Shown piece after piece: positions 16,350 to 24,400 of a stretch of DNA of 42,053 nt (position 1 is its first letter; every line of letters begins with the position of its first letter). The translations under genes and the position numbers were made by a program. The notes beneath the pieces were generated by a model. The model searched no databases and was not told where the DNA came from. It saw only the letters and a list, made by a program, of their open reading frames with translations. Origin of the DNA: Klebsiella pneumoniae. GTDB taxonomy: Bacteria; Myxococcota_A; UBA796; SXON01. Where the stretch lies: positions 1-42,053 of the forward strand of contig CAMAXZ010000037.1 of NCBI GenBank assembly GCA_945862325.1, given 5' to 3'.

Positions 16350-17843
16350 ATGCCCGAACGGTCGCGCGCGTTCGTCCTCACCCTGCTCGAGCTGGCGGTC
16401 GCGGCGCTGGCAATCTGGCAGATCCTCGAGGTCGCAACGGCGATGTCGGCGCGCGTGAGCGCGGACTGGGACCTCGAGTGGATGGAGGGCGCCACGTTGT
16501 TGAGCGCGCTCCGGGTGGCCCAAGGGCTGCCGATCCACGGTGAGCCGACCGTCGAGTACGTCCCGTTCATCTACCCGCCCGGATACGCGTGGCTGCTGGC
16601 CGCGTGTTCCTCGGTTTATCCCCTTGGGTATTCGCTGGGTCGCGCCGTGTCGGTCGTGGCCACCCTGGTGGCGAGCGTGGCGCTGTTGGCGGGCGCGCGG
16701 GCCGCCGGCGCGCGGTGGGGCCTCGCGCTCGGATGTGTCGGTCTGTTCTGGGGCACCTGGGTAGATGGCGGGACCTTCCTCGATCTGGTCCGAACCGACT
16801 CCGTGTCGCTCGCCCTCCTCGCGTCCGCGCTCGTCGTCGCGGCGCTGCCGTCGCGGGCCGCCACCGTCATCGGCGGGCTCTTGCTCGCGGTCGCCTTCAC
16901 CACGAAACATCACGTGGCCGCCTTCGGCTTCCCGATCGCGCTCGGACTTTGGAGCCGTGACGGCTGGCGTCGGGCGGCGATGTTCGCGGCGGCCTCCGCC
17001 GGGCCGGCCCTCGGGTTCGTGGCGTGGCAGCAGGTGGCGTCGGAGGGCTGGTTCCTGACGTGGATCCTCGGGGTTCCGTCCAGTCACGGCCTCGTCGGGC
17101 GGCGCCTCCTGCCGAACCTCGATGCCCTCGGGCGCCCCCAAGGCGCGCAGTGGGAGCTGTGGAGCGCGTTGCCCATCACCACCACGCTGTGCGTTCTGGC
17201 GGCGCGCCGCTGGGCGCTGCGGACCTACTGGCTCGGCGTCGCGATCACCGCGCTCGTGGTCGCGTCCGTCATGCGCGGCCATGTCGGCGGGTTCCTCAAC
17301 GTGCTGATCCCGTGTCTGTGGGTCCAGTCGCTGCTCCCCGCGCTGCTCGCGCGCTCCGCCGAGCGAGCGCCTTTGGCGCACGCCGCGCTGCTCGCGGCGG
17401 TCGGGGCGCAGCTCTTGTTCGGTCGCGACGAGCTGCGGTCCTACGTGCCGAAGGACGGCGACGACACGCGGCACGCGGCGTTCGTCGAGGCCCTGAGGGA
17501 GCTGCCCGAGCCCCTCTGGCTTCCGCACGCCCCGTGGGCGGCTGTGCAAGCCGGCAAGCGCCCTTCAGTCGCCCTCATCACGCTCTGGGACATCGATCAC
17601 CCCACGAGCCCCGCCCGCGTGGGCGTCCGACGCATCCGCGACGCGGTCGGCGAGGGCCACTTCGCGACGATCGTCCTCCCCGCCAAGGACCTGGGGTATG
17701 GCCTCGCCGCGGCCTACGCGCGGCGCCGGCCGCTCACGGCGCCGTCGGTGCGGACCGTCACCGGGTGGAACGTCGAGATCCGTCATGTGTGGACCCCTCG
17801 CGCCGCCGACGATCCGCCGGCGCGCCGGCGCGCCGCCGACTGA
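16350..17843 (+). CDS. Polytopic membrane protein, GT39/GT87-like
   Basis: This 497-residue protein has roughly eight to ten hydrophobic segments. The first (about 8-30) is followed by a periplasmic loop with DWDLEWMEG and then FIYPPGYAWLLAA. An acidic pair in the first loop followed by an aromatic-Pro-Pro-Gly-aromatic motif is the arrangement of C-type glycosyltransferases that use polyprenyl-phosphate sugars (GT39, GT87, ArnT-like). The last 130 residues are soluble. It therefore probably transfers a sugar to a lipid, protein or polysaccharide on the periplasmic side. The ATG has only a weak GGAA upstream. Its last 86 bp overlap the convergent MopE-repeat gene. Confidence 0.68.
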   Translation: MPERSRAFVLTLLELAVAALAIWQILEVATAMSARVSADWDLEWMEGATLLSALRVAQGLPIHGEPTVEYVPFIYPPGYAWLLAACSSVYPLGYSLGRAVSVVATLVASVALLAGARAAGARWGLALGCVGLFWGTWVDGGTFLDLVRTDSVSLALLASALVVAALPSRAATVIGGLLLAVAFTTKHHVAAFGFPIALGLWSRDGWRRAAMFAAASAGPALGFVAWQQVASEGWFLTWILGVPSSHGLVGRRLLPNLDALGRPQGAQWELWSALPITTTLCVLAARRWALRTYWLGVAITALVVASVMRGHVGGFLNVLIPCLWVQSLLPALLARSAERAPLAHAALLAAVGAQLLFGRDELRSYVPKDGDDTRHAAFVEALRELPEPLWLPHAPWAAVQAGKRPSVALITLWDIDHPTSPARVGVRRIRDAVGEGHFATIVLPAKDLGYGLAAAYARRRPLTAPSVRTVTGWNVEIRHVWTPRAADDPPARRRAAD

Positions 17844-18822
17844 CGGCGAGCAGCGCGGGCAGCAGCAGCGCGGGTGCGCCGGCGCACCCGCCGCCCCCGC
17901 GGAACGCGCCGAGCTCGGTGGTGGGATCGACGTCGGGGATCGGCGCGCAGTCGAGGCCGAGGCCAGGCGCGCCGGGGTACACCGCCGGGTCGAGGTCGTC
18001 ACAATCGTCGACCGCGGCGACGTTGTCGCCATCCTGGTCGTCGTCGTCCCCGTCGCAGTCCTGGTCGACCCCGTCGTACCAGATCTCCTCCGCCAACGGA
18101 GAGATCGCCGCGTCGGAGTCGTCGCAGTCCGGGCCACCGACCTCCGCCGCGGCGTACCCGTCGCGGTCGACGTCGTCCTCGTCTTCCGGGTCGCAATCGG
18201 TGACGATGCCGTCGTAGGGCGTATCGGGGGCGCCGGGGTACACGTCGGGGTCCGCGTCGTCACAGTCTCCGCCGCCGAGCGGCAAGAACCCGTCGCCGTC
18301 CGCGTCGCGCGCGGCGTCGCCCGAGCAGTCGACGTCGATCCCGCCGGGTACGTCGGGCGCACCGGGGAACACCGACGCGGCGCGATCGTCGCAGTCGTCG
18401 CCGCCGGCCTCGATCGCCACGAACCCGTCGCGGTCCGCGTCGTCGTCGTTGCCGTCGCAGGTTTGATCGATCCCGTCGTACCAGATCTCACGCGCGCGGG
18501 GGTGGATCGTCGGGTCGGCGTCGTTGCAGTCGGCGTCGTCGCGCACGGCGTCGATCGGGCGCGTGCACGCCGCCACCGGGCGCGCGGGGTCCCCATGGCC
18601 GTCGCGGTCCGTGTCGGTCCAGAACGTCTGCTCGCCGAGGGCGCCCGCCTCGTCGACCACGCCGTCGCAGTTGTCGTCCTTGCCGTTGCACCGCTCCGGC
18701 GCGCTGGGGAACACCTCGGCGTCACGGTCGTCGCAATCGGCGGGCCTGGCCACACCGTCCCCGTCCTGATCGGCGGCGGCGGCGTGCGGGAGGAAGAGGA
18801 CTACGAACAGAGTGGCGAGCAT
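17758..18822 (-). CDS. Secreted MopE-type Asp-rich repeat protein with MYXO-CTERM-like tail
   Basis: This 354-residue protein has a signal peptide (MLATLFVVLFLPHAAAA) and then six copies of the DCDDxDxxxxPGAPE type found in MopE-like metal-binding proteins, separated by CNGKDDNCDGVVDE and YDGIDQTCDGNDDD elements. Regular Asp at alternate positions suggests calcium binding, and the Cys residues are probably disulfides. Near the C-terminus a Gly-rich GGGGCAGA, a hydrophobic stretch (PALLLPALLAV) and SRRR resemble the MYXO-CTERM surface-sorting signal. Unusually, 22 residues continue past it, encoded within the overlap with the convergent membrane-protein gene. It likely sits on the cell surface. 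The true partner or ligand is unknown. Confidence 0.85.
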   Translation of the reverse strand: MLATLFVVLFLPHAAAADQDGDGVARPADCDDRDAEVFPSAPERCNGKDDNCDGVVDEAGALGEQTFWTDTDRDGHGDPARPVAACTRPIDAVRDDADCNDADPTIHPRAREIWYDGIDQTCDGNDDDADRDGFVAIEAGGDDCDDRAASVFPGAPDVPGGIDVDCSGDAARDADGDGFLPLGGGDCDDADPDVYPGAPDTPYDGIVTDCDPEDEDDVDRDGYAAAEVGGPDCDDSDAAISPLAEEIWYDGVDQDCDGDDDDQDGDNVAAVDDCDDLDPAVYPGAPGLGLDCAPIPDVDPTTELGAFRGGGGCAGAPALLLPALLAVSRRRAGAPADRRRREGSTHDGSRRSTR

Positions 18823-18953
18823 GCCTCACCATGTAGCAGGGGGAAACAGGGCGGAGGAGCAGGACCAGGACCTTCGTTTCGTACGAGGTCGGCCACCGGA
18901 GAGGCCCCGCTCGCTCCGCCCTTCACTTTCGAGACACCGGGCCGCGGCCGAGT

Positions 18954-18966
18954 GTTCCGCGGGAAC
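18954..18966 (-). other. Palindrome after the phosphoribosyltransferase stop
   Basis: GTTCC-GCG-GGAAC, a perfect 5-bp inverted repeat with a 3-base loop, begins one base after the stop codon at 18968. No T-run follows on the minus strand, so a terminator is only a possibility. The rest of the 145-bp gap to the MopE-repeat gene shows nothing else I can name. Confidence 0.25.
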
Positions 18967-18967
18967 C

Positions 18968-19612
18968 TCACGCCACCGTCAACAAATGTCGCGGCGAGAG
19001 CAGACGCCGGACGTCGCCGTCGCTGATGTCCGGAAACCGGTCGTACCAGTAGCCGACCGAGACGAACGGCTCGGGCGTCATCGGGACCACCAGCGCGTCG
19101 ACCTCGCGCTCCAGCCGCTCGGCCGTCTCTGGCGACGCCACCGCGGCCGCGACGACCACCTTGGCCGCCCCGCCGGCGCGGGCGATCGCGACCGCCGCGC
19201 GCGCCGTCGCTCCGGTCGCCATGCCCTCGTCGACGAGGATCACGGTGTCCCCGGCGAATCCGGTCGGATCCGGCGCGCCGGCGGCGCGTTGTTGCCGCGC
19301 GACCTGGCGGAGCTCGAGCGACGCGAGGGCGTCGATCGTGGCGGGCGCGATGCCGAGCGCGCGCGCGAGGCCGTCGTTGACGACGCGCACGCCCCAGGGT
19401 CCGACGGCGCCGATCGCGAGCTCCGGGTGGCCGGGCGCGGGCAACACCCGGACGACGACATGCTCCAGCGGCTGCCCCCGCTCGATCGCCACTTCGCGCG
19501 CCACCACCGCTCCTCCGCGCGAGATGCTCACCACCCGCGCCGGGCCCTGCACCCGCCGCAGATGTTGCGCGAGCGCTCTCCCTGCTTCTCCCCGATCGGC
19601 ATACCGTCGCAT
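18968..19612 (-). CDS. Phosphoribosyltransferase-domain protein
   Basis: This 214-residue type I PRTase fold protein carries the PRPP-binding motif VILVDEGMATGATARAA at about 119-135, the standard four hydrophobic, two acidic, then TG-rich loop. The N-terminal half has SISRGGAVVAREVA, the region that positions pyrophosphate. Family members of this kind, often called predicted phosphoribosyltransferases and found beside stress genes, differ from the biosynthetic pyrimidine and purine enzymes, and the base substrate is not known. It follows the PmtA-like methyltransferase by 27 bp on the same strand, probably third in the operon led by the acyl-CoA dehydrogenase. Confidence 0.83.
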   Translation of the reverse strand: MRRYADRGEAGRALAQHLRRVQGPARVVSISRGGAVVAREVAIERGQPLEHVVVRVLPAPGHPELAIGAVGPWGVRVVNDGLARALGIAPATIDALASLELRQVARQQRAAGAPDPTGFAGDTVILVDEGMATGATARAAVAIARAGGAAKVVVAAAVASPETAERLEREVDALVVPMTPEPFVSVGYWYDRFPDISDGDVRRLLSPRHLLTVA

Positions 19613-19639
19613 CGCGCCCCCCAGATACCCTGGGACAAC

Positions 19640-20314
19640 CTAGCGACTGTGCGTGCCTTGACCACCGGGCGAGCCCACACCCCACCCGATCGGCCGCCGG
19701 CGCTCGATCACACGGGCGGGCGGCACGTTCGCCATGACCAGGGTGCGTCGCACGACCCACGGGTCGAGTCGCGCTTCCAGGGCCACGATGGCGTCGGCGT
19801 GGCGACGGCGCTCGGGCCCGAGAAGCCGCTTGATCCTGCGCGTCGCCACGTACTGAAACATCACGAGCGTGCCGTGCGCCTCGAGGAGGTCGAAGAAGCG
19901 CGCGTAGACCGCCTCGACCAACGTGCTCGGGAAGTTCGCGAACGGTAGTCCGCTGACGATGTGGTGGTACAGGGAGGGGGCGGCAAAGCTAAGGATATCG
20001 CCGGTGTACACGCGGACGGCGGCGCCCGCGGACGCGGCGGCGGCGATCCGCTGCAGCCCTTGCCGGAACGCGGGATTCAGCTCGACGATGTCGAGGGCGT
20101 CGCCCGGGCGCAAGCGCCGCACCAGCTCCCGGGTGGCGGGGCCGGTGCCCGCCCCGACCTCGAGGAGGCGCAAGCCCGTCCTGGGCGCGCCACCTCGGGG
20201 CCGGAACGCGGGTTCGACCAGGGATCGCGCCAGCGGGCCGCCGGACGGCCACACCGACCCGGTCGAACGCGGATCCCGCAAGTTCTCGCGGAAGAACCGA
20301 AGGCCGTCGGACAC
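19640..20314 (-). CDS. Class I methyltransferase, PmtA (phospholipid N-methyltransferase)-like
   Basis: This 224-residue protein has motif I LLEVGAGTGPATREL (about 49-63), a post-I VELNPAF where the acidic residue contacts SAM ribose, and SGLPFANFP (about 119-127), which matches the SGLP[FL]xxFP motif of bacterial phosphatidylethanolamine N-methyltransferases and related KsgA-fold enzymes. The amphipathic N-terminus (LRFFRENLRDPRSTGSVWPS) resembles the membrane-binding helix of PmtA. It would convert phosphatidylethanolamine to methylated derivatives at the inner membrane. It lies nine bases after the acyl-CoA dehydrogenase gene. The start is GTG. A different lipid or protein substrate is possible. 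Confidence 0.75.
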   Translation of the reverse strand: MSDGLRFFRENLRDPRSTGSVWPSGGPLARSLVEPAFRPRGGAPRTGLRLLEVGAGTGPATRELVRRLRPGDALDIVELNPAFRQGLQRIAAAASAGAAVRVYTGDILSFAAPSLYHHIVSGLPFANFPSTLVEAVYARFFDLLEAHGTLVMFQYVATRRIKRLLGPERRRHADAIVALEARLDPWVVRRTLVMANVPPARVIERRRPIGWGVGSPGGQGTHSR

Positions 20315-20323
20315 GCGGCGCGC

Positions 20324-22150
20324 CTACACGAAGAGGTCGGCGTCCAGGCAGCTCTCGTCGCCGGCTTGGATGCCCTTCGCCAGCGCCGTCGCCCGCGGGA
20401 GCAGGTTCCGCATGTAGAAGCGAGCGTTCGCGATCTTGCCCTTGTAGAACCGCGCGTCCGCGTCGGACGCGCCGCCGGCGGTCAGCGCCTGGTGCGCGAC
20501 GCGCGCCTGCCAGAGGGCGTGCAGGCCCAGCACCACGGTCCCGAACTGCGTGAGGAACGGGTAGCTCTGGAGCATGGCGCCCTTGAGATTGCCCTGCATG
20601 CCGAGGCCGCCGAGGTGCATCGCCGTCTGGCCGAGCTGGTCGCGCGCACGCTCGAGCGCGGTCACCTCTTCGCTGAGGATGTCCGTGGCCTTGGCGCGCT
20701 CGAGCTCCTGGTTGCACTCGTCGAGCCACGACATGAACAGCACGCCGTTGCCCTTGCGCATCTTGCGACCCAGCAGGTCCATGGCCTGGATGCCGTTGGT
20801 GCCCTCGTAGATGCTCGTGATCTTCGAGTCGCGCGCGTACTGCTCGACCGGGTACTCCTGGGTGTAGCCGTAGCCGCCGAACACCTGGATAGCGTCGACG
20901 CAGACGTCGAAGCCCACGTCCGAGCAGTGCGCCTTCACGATCGGGGTCATCAGCTCGACGAGGCCGAGCAGGTATTCGCGCTCTTCCGGCGCGCCGTTCT
21001 CGCTGCGGTCGAGTCGGTTCGCCACGCTGTAGATGAGCGAGCGCATCGTCTCGACCCGCACCTTCATGCTCAGCAAGGTGCGCCGGACGTCCGGGTGCTC
21101 GATGATCGGGACGCGGGGCGGGTCGGCCTCGCGGAAGCGCTCCACCGCGGAGCCCTGGACGCGCTCCTTGGCGTAGGACACGGCGTTCTGGTAGGCGGCC
21201 GACGCGGTGGACACGGCCTGGATGCCGACGCCGATGCGGGCCTCGTTCATCATGTGGAACATGATCTCCATGCCCTGGCCCTCGTTGCCGAGGCGCCAGC
21301 CTACGCACCGCCCCTCGGCGCCGAGCGCGAGGGTGCACGTGGCGGAGCCGTTGATGCCCATCTTGTGCTCGATCCCGACGACCTTGGCGCCGTTGCGGCT
21401 CCCGAGGTTGCCCTCGCGGTCGAAGTTGAACTTCGGCACGAGGAAGATCGAGAGGCCCTTCGTGCCCGGGGGCGCGTCGGGGGCCCGCGCGAGCACGAGG
21501 TGCACGATGTTGGCGGTCATGTCGTTGTCGCCGCCGGAGATGAAGATCTTCTCGCCGGTGATCTCGTAGAGGCCGTCTTCGCCCGCGACCGGGATCGCGC
21601 GCGCACGGTTGTCGCCGACGGCGCTGCCGGCGCCGGCCTCGGTGAGGCACATCGTCCCCGCCCACTCGCCGGACACGAGCTTCGGCACCACCAGCGCGCG
21701 CAGCCAGTCGGGCGTGAAGTGGGCCGCGAGCAGGTTGGCCGCCGCCCGACTGAGGCCGGTGTAGATGCCGAACGCGCAGCAGGCCCCGACCAGCATCTCG
21801 TGCATGGCGACGTCGATCGCGTGGGGAAGGCCGATGCCGCCGTATTCGGCGCTCATGCCGCCGGCGATCAGCCCCGCCTCGGCCATCGTGCCGTACGCCT
21901 CGCGATAGCCCGTGGGCGTGGTGACGTTGCCGTCCTGGTCGAGCGTGACCCCTTCGCGGTCGCCCGCCTTGTTGATCGGCGCCAGCACGTTGCGGCTGAT
22001 GTCCGCCGCGGTGTCGAGCATGGTGTCGTAGGTGTCGCGGTCGAAGTCCGCGTAGCGGGCCACGGACTTCAGCGAGTCGTGGACGCCCATCTGCTCGAAC
22101 AGGACGAAGCGGATGTCGCGGAGATCGAGGGTGTAGTCGGTTGCGCTCAC
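20324..22150 (-). CDS. Acyl-CoA dehydrogenase (FadE/DmdC-like)
   Basis: This 608-residue flavoenzyme belongs to the long acyl-CoA dehydrogenase group with an extra C-terminal domain (same architecture as DmdC). It catalyses FAD-dependent alpha-beta oxidation of an acyl-CoA in beta-oxidation. The N-terminal extension DLRDIRFVLFEQ is typical of this group. The flavin region has MCLTEAGAGSAVGD (about 170-183), and the active-site helix has FGGYGYTQEYPVEQYARD and YEGTNGIQA (about 436-466), which includes the expected catalytic Glu region. The GTG at 22150 is preceded by AGGAGG with five-base spacing. A FadR-type palindrome sits just upstream, so induction by acyl-CoA is likely. Substrate length or sulfur-containing substrate cannot be told. 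Confidence 0.93.
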   Translation of the reverse strand: MSATDYTLDLRDIRFVLFEQMGVHDSLKSVARYADFDRDTYDTMLDTAADISRNVLAPINKAGDREGVTLDQDGNVTTPTGYREAYGTMAEAGLIAGGMSAEYGGIGLPHAIDVAMHEMLVGACCAFGIYTGLSRAAANLLAAHFTPDWLRALVVPKLVSGEWAGTMCLTEAGAGSAVGDNRARAIPVAGEDGLYEITGEKIFISGGDNDMTANIVHLVLARAPDAPPGTKGLSIFLVPKFNFDREGNLGSRNGAKVVGIEHKMGINGSATCTLALGAEGRCVGWRLGNEGQGMEIMFHMMNEARIGVGIQAVSTASAAYQNAVSYAKERVQGSAVERFREADPPRVPIIEHPDVRRTLLSMKVRVETMRSLIYSVANRLDRSENGAPEEREYLLGLVELMTPIVKAHCSDVGFDVCVDAIQVFGGYGYTQEYPVEQYARDSKITSIYEGTNGIQAMDLLGRKMRKGNGVLFMSWLDECNQELERAKATDILSEEVTALERARDQLGQTAMHLGGLGMQGNLKGAMLQSYPFLTQFGTVVLGLHALWQARVAHQALTAGGASDADARFYKGKIANARFYMRNLLPRATALAKGIQAGDESCLDADLFV

Positions 22151-22166
22151 GGGGCCCTCCTGGCGC

Positions 22167-22184
22167 TGAATGAATCGTCATTCA
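22167..22184. promoter_or_regulatory. FadR-type (TetR family) operator
   Basis: TGAATGA-N4-TCATTCA is a perfect 7-bp inverted repeat of 18 bp, 17 bp upstream of the acyl-CoA dehydrogenase start. It differs at one central position from the published Bacillus subtilis FadR (YsiA) consensus TGAATGAMTANTCATTCA. It overlaps the end of the candidate -10 and covers the expected transcription start, as a repressor site should. No regulator gene of this kind is in the window. Confidence 0.75.
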
Positions 22185-22211
22185 TGTATGCGGTGGCGGT
22201 TCGGCGGTCAA
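22183..22211 (-). promoter_or_regulatory. Candidate promoter of the acyl-CoA dehydrogenase operon
   Basis: On the minus strand TTGACC (22211-22206), a 17-base spacer and TACATG (22188-22183) form a sigma-70-like pair. The -10 is weak. Its position directly next to the FadR-like palindrome supports the assignment. Confidence 0.45.
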
Positions 22212-22271
22212 GATTCGTGGCGAGGTGGACACGCCGCGCGGCGGCGGGCATCGTAGGTACAGGAGGTGCTC

Positions 22272-23129
22272 ATGTGGCTCCCGCTGCTGTTGGCGTGCGC
22301 GCCCGCAGAGCTCGCTCCAGCGGCGCCGCCCGCCCGGGTCGAGGCGCGCGACCACCGGCGCACCCTCGGGGTGGACGTCGTCGTGCGGGTGGACGGCGAA
22401 GCGCCCGGCGCGTGGACCGCGACCGCGGTGGAGGGAGCGGGGCCCGCGCACGAGGCCCTCCCGTCGGGTCGTTGCGTGCGCGCGGGCGCAGCCGCGCCGA
22501 CGACGACCGGGGACGTGGACGAGCTTCACCTCGTCGGCGCTTTCGACGCGGAGTTCGAGCGCGCGACGGGCAACGCGTGGGCGGTCCGCGGGCCCCGCGG
22601 CACCGTGGACGCATCGTGGGCGGTCGCGGACCTGACCTGGCGCAGCGGGACACACTCCGCGCGTACGGAAGGCCTCGTGCGCTTCGGGCCTGTCCCGGCG
22701 CTGCACGTGGTGTCCCGGGAGCTGGACGGCGGTGTGGTGCTGCGGTGGGATCCCACGGGAGTCGGCGAGGCGCGCGTCCGCGTCGTCGGGCCCGCGGGCG
22801 CGCTCACGTGCGGCGCCGACGTCGGCGGCGCGGAGCTGCCCTGGTGGGCCGTCCCGGCGCGCGGCGGCACCGTCACGGTGGAGACGACGCGGGTCCGCCA
22901 GGTTGCGGTCGGGAGCCGCAGCGTGTGGGGCCGTGCCACGTTCGAGCGCGTGGTGCGCCTCGACGTGCCGCTGGTGGCGCAGTCGCGCGGACGCGAGGGG
23001 GCTCATCCCGACAACGCCTCCCCCAACGTGCGCACCCCGCGTACAACGACCGGCGTGTCGGTCGGCGCGGACACGGGGGCGACCGCGCGGCGGAAGCCAT
23101 GGCGCTCCGCCTCGCGCAAGCGCGCCTGA
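22272..23129 (+). CDS. Lipoprotein of unknown function
   Basis: This 285-residue protein starts at an ATG preceded by AGGAGG with five-base spacing. A GTG six bases earlier would lie within that ribosome site and is rejected. MWLPLLLAC is a minimal lipobox leader (Cys9). The body (about 30-230) is rich in valine and alternating hydrophobics with few charges, suggesting beta-sandwich structure (for example WAVADLTWRSGTHSARTEGL). The C-terminal 45 residues are polar and low in complexity, and they coincide with the 127-bp overlap with radA on the other strand, so this tail may be recent or non-functional. No family is recognised. Confidence 0.68.
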   Translation: MWLPLLLACAPAELAPAAPPARVEARDHRRTLGVDVVVRVDGEAPGAWTATAVEGAGPAHEALPSGRCVRAGAAAPTTTGDVDELHLVGAFDAEFERATGNAWAVRGPRGTVDASWAVADLTWRSGTHSARTEGLVRFGPVPALHVVSRELDGGVVLRWDPTGVGEARVRVVGPAGALTCGADVGGAELPWWAVPARGGTVTVETTRVRQVAVGSRSVWGRATFERVVRLDVPLVAQSRGREGAHPDNASPNVRTPRTTTGVSVGADTGATARRKPWRSASRKRA

Positions 23130-24340
23130 GGGCCCGGAACGCCGCGCACCTCGCCGACCAGCCCGACCTCTCCGAAGTACACCGTGTCGGCCGGGAGCGC
23201 CCGCCCGCGTGCGCTCGACGCGAGGGCCGCCGCCACCGCGAGGTCCACCGCCGGCTCGTGCGCCCGGACGCCACCGGCGACGCTCACGAACACGTCGCGG
23301 TCGGAGAGATCGAGCCCGAACTTCGAGAGAACGGCGAGGATCATCGTGAGACGCGCACGCTCGACCCCCAGGGCCGTTCGACCGGGGGTGCCCTGGGTCG
23401 GGCGACCGACGAGGGCTTGGACCTCGACGAGCAGCGGGCGATTGCCCTCGAGCGTGCAGGTGACGGCGGTGCCCGGGGCGTCGGGCAGGCGCTCGGCGAG
23501 GAGCCGCGCGGATGCGTCGGGGACCTCGGCGAGGCCCTCCTCTCGCATCTCGAACATGCCGATCTCGCCGGTGCTGCCGAAGCGGTTCTTGGTGGCGCGG
23601 AGCACCCGCAGAGGGGAGGAGCCGTCGCCTTCGAAGTAGAGCACCGTGTCCACCAGGTGCTCGAGCATGCGCGGGCCCGCGAGGGCGCCCTCCTTCGTGA
23701 CGTGACCGACGAGGAACGTGGCGAGATCGCCGCCTTTGGAGAGCCGCATCGCCGCCATGGCGACCTGCCTGACCTGCGTCACGCTGCCAGGTACACCGTC
23801 GGAGTCGGCGGTGTGAAGCGTCTGGACACTGTCGAGGACGAGGACTCTCGGCTTCACGTCCGTGACGGCGCGCTCGACGGACTCGATCTCGGTGTCGGCG
23901 AGCAGCCACAGCTCCGGCGTCAGCGCGCCGAGCCGTTCGGCGCGCACCCGCACCTGTCGCGCGGACTCCTCGCCGCTGACGTACAGCACCCGCAGACCGC
24001 GCCGCGCGAACGCGTGCATGGCGAGCAGCAACAGCGTGCTCTTGCCCACACCGGGATCGCCGCCGAGGAGCACGAGCGACCCGGTCACCAGGCCGCCGCC
24101 GAGCACGCGATCGAGCTCGCCGAGCCCCACGCGCATCCGCACCTCGCCGCCCGCGGTCCCGACCTCGGTGATCGGCGCGGCGCCGGACGCCGCGCCGCGA
24201 CCGGCGGCCCGTGGGACGGCGCGCTGCGCCGACTGCTCCTCGAGCGTGTTCCACTCGTTACAACCTGGACAACGCCCCATCCAGCCCTGCGCGACGTGGC
24301 CACACGCGCGGCAGGCGTACACGGTCTTGATCTTCGCCAT
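23003..24340 (-). CDS. radA: DNA repair protein RadA
   Basis: RadA (Sms) is a RecA-like ATPase that promotes branch migration and D-loop unwinding during recombination. All hallmark parts are present in 445 residues: a C4 zinc finger (Cys10, Cys13, Cys24, Cys27), Walker A GGDPGVGKST (93-102), Walker B VLVLDSVQ (166-173), the RadA-specific KNRFGSTGEIG (251-261) and a C-terminal Lon-protease-like domain lacking the catalytic Ser-Lys pair. Length is normal. The ATG at 24340 lacks an obvious Shine-Dalgarno sequence. The 3' 127 bp overlap the convergent lipoprotein gene, yet the RadA C-terminus there (FRRAVAPVSAPTDT, RTLGEAL) looks conserved. Confidence 0.96.
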   Translation of the reverse strand: MAKIKTVYACRACGHVAQGWMGRCPGCNEWNTLEEQSAQRAVPRAAGRGAASGAAPITEVGTAGGEVRMRVGLGELDRVLGGGLVTGSLVLLGGDPGVGKSTLLLLAMHAFARRGLRVLYVSGEESARQVRVRAERLGALTPELWLLADTEIESVERAVTDVKPRVLVLDSVQTLHTADSDGVPGSVTQVRQVAMAAMRLSKGGDLATFLVGHVTKEGALAGPRMLEHLVDTVLYFEGDGSSPLRVLRATKNRFGSTGEIGMFEMREEGLAEVPDASARLLAERLPDAPGTAVTCTLEGNRPLLVEVQALVGRPTQGTPGRTALGVERARLTMILAVLSKFGLDLSDRDVFVSVAGGVRAHEPAVDLAVAAALASSARGRALPADTVYFGEVGLVGEVRGVPGPQARLREAERHGFRRAVAPVSAPTDTPVVVRGVRTLGEALSG

Positions 24341-24362
24341 GCCGGGAGCCTATCGCGTCGGC

Positions 24363-24379
24363 CGGCCAAAAAATGGCCG
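24363..24379. other. A-loop inverted repeat upstream of radA
   Basis: CGGCCA-N5-TGGCCG is a 6-bp perfect inverted repeat whose loop is all A (T on the minus strand), 22 bp before the radA start and 21 bp after the preceding gene's stop. It may be a protein-binding site or a weak transcript end of the upstream gene. Confidence 0.3.
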
Positions 24380-24400
24380 CATCGCGGAGAACGTGTTCCG

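Noticed and set aside
24363..24379. Rho-independent terminator after the ASST-like gene
   Set aside because: The stem is followed by mixed sequence, not a T-run. The T-rich part is the loop itself.
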